DNA of 64,000 nucleotides. It comes from Saccharomycopsis malanga (Eukaryota; Ascomycota; Saccharomycetes; Ascoideales; Saccharomycopsidaceae). The notes under the pieces are model-generated. The model had not been told where the DNA came from, did not search any database, and was given only the letters and a program-made list of their open reading frames with translations. The stretch lies in assembly GCA_004014935.1 (NCBI GenBank), contig CP025323.1, forward strand, positions 2,495,001 to 2,559,000, given 5' to 3'. Of this stretch, positions 62,206-64,000 are shown piece after piece. The first letter of the stretch is position 1. Every line of letters starts with the position of its first letter. Both the position numbers and the translations under genes were made by a program.

Positions 62206-63999
62206 CTAATAAAGAGTCATCCACTTGTTGGCTTTTTTGACACTGTTATTGATAATGAATAGCCATTTGATAACATACCGAAGCTCTTCATCCTCAATGG
62301 CTTCGTTCAATCCCGGGAAAACCTGCCCACCATATCCAGTGTATCTTCCAGATGCATAGACAATATGTCTGAACCAAGGCCTATTTTGGAGCCCTTTATA
62401 GAACAAAAAAAATCTTTCGAGGTATTTCAATTTGAGGTTCAATGCATTTATCTGCTTGATAAGCTTACGGTGTTTAACGAGATAGACTGGGTTCCAATGT
62501 GAATAATTTTCCTCAAGGTATTTAAGATCCGCCTCCATTTTAGCAACTTTTTGTTCAAATATCTCAGATGTTTTTATAAATTTGGAGATAGAGGCGCTAG
62601 TGATATGTACTAAGTCAGACAAGTTTTTAGCGGACTTAACGGTTTGCAAGTTTTCTAGTTGAACTTGAAAATCGAGTTGATCATACGAAACACCTTCCTC
62701 TTCAAAAATATCAAGCAATTCTTGGTACTCAAGATCAAAACCACCAACCAAGGATACTTTACAAGTATGTTTAGGAGGATGTACAGGTGCACTGAACCAT
62801 GATTCAGGAATATGATTTACAGTGTCGTTGAAAAACTTGGAAATCCAATAACCATTTTCAACCACTCCAAATCGTAACGAACGGGTTTCTGCAATATCTA
62901 AAGTTATTAAACCCAAATACTTTGCAGCAAGATTGTGGAAAACAAAACCAGGATCGCCAAACTTTTCCATCCAGTGGAAGGAGTCGTAGTTTGAATGGTA
63001 GTGGTAGATAGGATCTGTAGGACCAGTCTTGAAACCAATATCGATTGAAGGGATACCTAAATGTTCTAAGAATACTGTGAAATCCGAGCCACTTCCTAAT
63101 ATGCCGATATTATCATGGTGCTCGTAAAAGTGCTCATGTAGAGATATGGTACTGCCATTGATTTTTGGATAAGCTAATTTCTTAGAATTATCGTTGAGCA
63201 ACTTGAATAATACAGGTGAACCCTTGAGATCTAGGATAGTACCAATAGTACCAACATCAAGATTCAAATAAGCAACAACTTTCTTTTGAAGTTCCTTATG
63301 ATGTAATTCACCAAATTCAGTGCTTCCGAGAAGTCCATATTCTTCACCATCCCAAGAAGCAAATTTTATGGTTCTTTTTGGTTTCCAATTGTATTTAGTC
63401 TTGAGTTCATTTAATGCTCTAATAATTTCTAAAGTAACTGCTGAACCAGAATTTGGATCTCCAGCACCGCCTTTGATCCAAGCATCCCTATGGTTTCCAA
63501 GCAATACAATTTCATTTTTATTAATGCCTTCAATTTCTCCATAAACGTTCCATAATTTACTAATATTATATTTTTGATTATTGTACAAGTTAAGCTTAAG
63601 GTTTGGATTTGGTCCTACATTGTAACTCACATTATGAAGTGAACCTTCCCAACCGTTACCAATCTTCAAACCATGGCCGTTAAGTTGTGTCAAAATTGGC
63701 TGAACTTCTTTATAACTGATTGGCAAGGAAGGAATTTTAGGAATACTATGATAAGGATCAACTCTGTGCACATTGTCACCCTTCGATGGCCAACCAGGGG
63801 TGGTAGGATCACCTGGGATTTGAGAGATAAATTGAACAGATCCTCTTTGTAAAGAAGACGGGTTTCTAGCAGGCCCTTCAGGGTATGCCTTGTAGCCATT
63901 GTCAATATTGATATCACCATCGTCAGAAGGTTCGGAATATAATAAAACACCAGCAGCACCAGCATCTTGAGCAAATTTCACCTTTAAACCTCTGAAGAT
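62206..63999 (-). CDS. VPS70: Vps70-like M28 peptidase / glutamate-carboxypeptidase family (5' end outside window)
   Basis: The frame is open to the window edge; 597 codons visible plus stop (S. cerevisiae Vps70 is 811 aa). Homologues are type II membrane proteins with a PA domain, M28 zinc-peptidase domain and TfR-like dimerisation domain; Vps70 affects vacuolar sorting. Seen: the PA-domain part FRGLKVKFAQDAGAAGVLLY, then zinc ligands in LLGNHRDAW, GGAGDPNSGSA, ASWDGEEYGLLGS, YLNLDVG and YHYHSNYDS. The set looks complete, suggesting an active peptidase, unlike TfR-type members. The helical C-terminus ends VKKANKWMTLY. TRE1/TRE2 are alternatives. Confidence 0.8.
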   Translation of the reverse strand: MFRGLKVKFAQDAGAAGVLLYSEPSDDGDINIDNGYKAYPEGPARNPSSLQRGSVQFISQIPGDPTTPGWPSKGDNVHRVDPYHSIPKIPSLPISYKEVQPILTQLNGHGLKIGNGWEGSLHNVSYNVGPNPNLKLNLYNNQKYNISKLWNVYGEIEGINKNEIVLLGNHRDAWIKGGAGDPNSGSAVTLEIIRALNELKTKYNWKPKRTIKFASWDGEEYGLLGSTEFGELHHKELQKKVVAYLNLDVGTIGTILDLKGSPVLFKLLNDNSKKLAYPKINGSTISLHEHFYEHHDNIGILGSGSDFTVFLEHLGIPSIDIGFKTGPTDPIYHYHSNYDSFHWMEKFGDPGFVFHNLAAKYLGLITLDIAETRSLRFGVVENGYWISKFFNDTVNHIPESWFSAPVHPPKHTCKVSLVGGFDLEYQELLDIFEEEGVSYDQLDFQVQLENLQTVKSAKNLSDLVHITSASISKFIKTSEIFEQKVAKMEADLKYLEENYSHWNPVYLVKHRKLIKQINALNLKLKYLERFFLFYKGLQNRPWFRHIVYASGRYTGYGGQVFPGLNEAIEDEELRYVIKWLFIINNSVKKANKWMTLY

Positions 64000-64000
64000 C

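Overview
The window is nuclear chromosomal DNA of a budding yeast (Saccharomycotina). It has compact, mostly intronless genes with yeast orthologues (NSA1, NAB3, RPL28, HIS4, LPD1, SIW14, GLE1, MRPL7, MEC1, HHO1, NFU1, LDB19, BUD4, CTI6, HEM3, EFR3, PRT1, SEC65, RRN9, VPS70). Short introns carry GTATGT-type 5' sites and TACTAAC/TATTAAC branch points 7-10 nt from the 3' AG. CTG codons fall at positions where other species have serine: NFU1 codon 109 and LDB19 codons 154 and 158. An E-box (CACGTG) plus a Tbf1-like site lies upstream of RPL28. Together these point to the CUG-Ser clade (Candida/Debaryomyces relatives), so CTG should be read as Ser throughout. Alignments to S. cerevisiae were made from memory.

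Layout: 2-1246 NSA1 (5' cut by the window), NAB3(-), RPL28(+, intron), HIS4(-, Gcn4 site), an HD-domain nucleotidase(+), LPD1(-), SIW14(+), then 2.2 kb of repeat-rich DNA with a fossil group II intron reverse-transcriptase fragment. Next come GLE1(+), MRPL7(-), MEC1(-, 6.8 kb), a SIRT5-like sirtuin(+), 1.9 kb of repeats, histone H1 (HHO1, three exons), NFU1(+), LDB19/ART1(+), BUD4(+, probable 5' intron), a CDC1/TED1-family phosphodiesterase(-, two exons), 2.6 kb of repeats, CTI6(+), HEM3(-), EFR3(+), PRT1(+), SEC65(-), RRN9(+) and VPS70(-, 5' cut). The genes are unrelated housekeeping functions: translation and ribosome assembly, histidine and heme synthesis, checkpoint, secretion, chromatin and polarity. 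There is no operon-like logic.

The most unusual content is between the genes. At least 13 intergenic segments belong to one dispersed family that looks like a tRNA-derived SINE. Longer copies carry a Pol III A box and B box, a shared body of roughly 250 nt, a strongly conserved 3' end, and a 3' tail of (ATT)n-type microsatellite. Many copies are 5'-truncated. Four insertions are flanked by perfect direct repeats of 11-16 bp, the signature of target-primed reverse transcription. No autonomous LINE partner is visible here. One insertion sits inside an older dispersed repeat (unit C), which also occurs near 55.5 kb and 61.8 kb.
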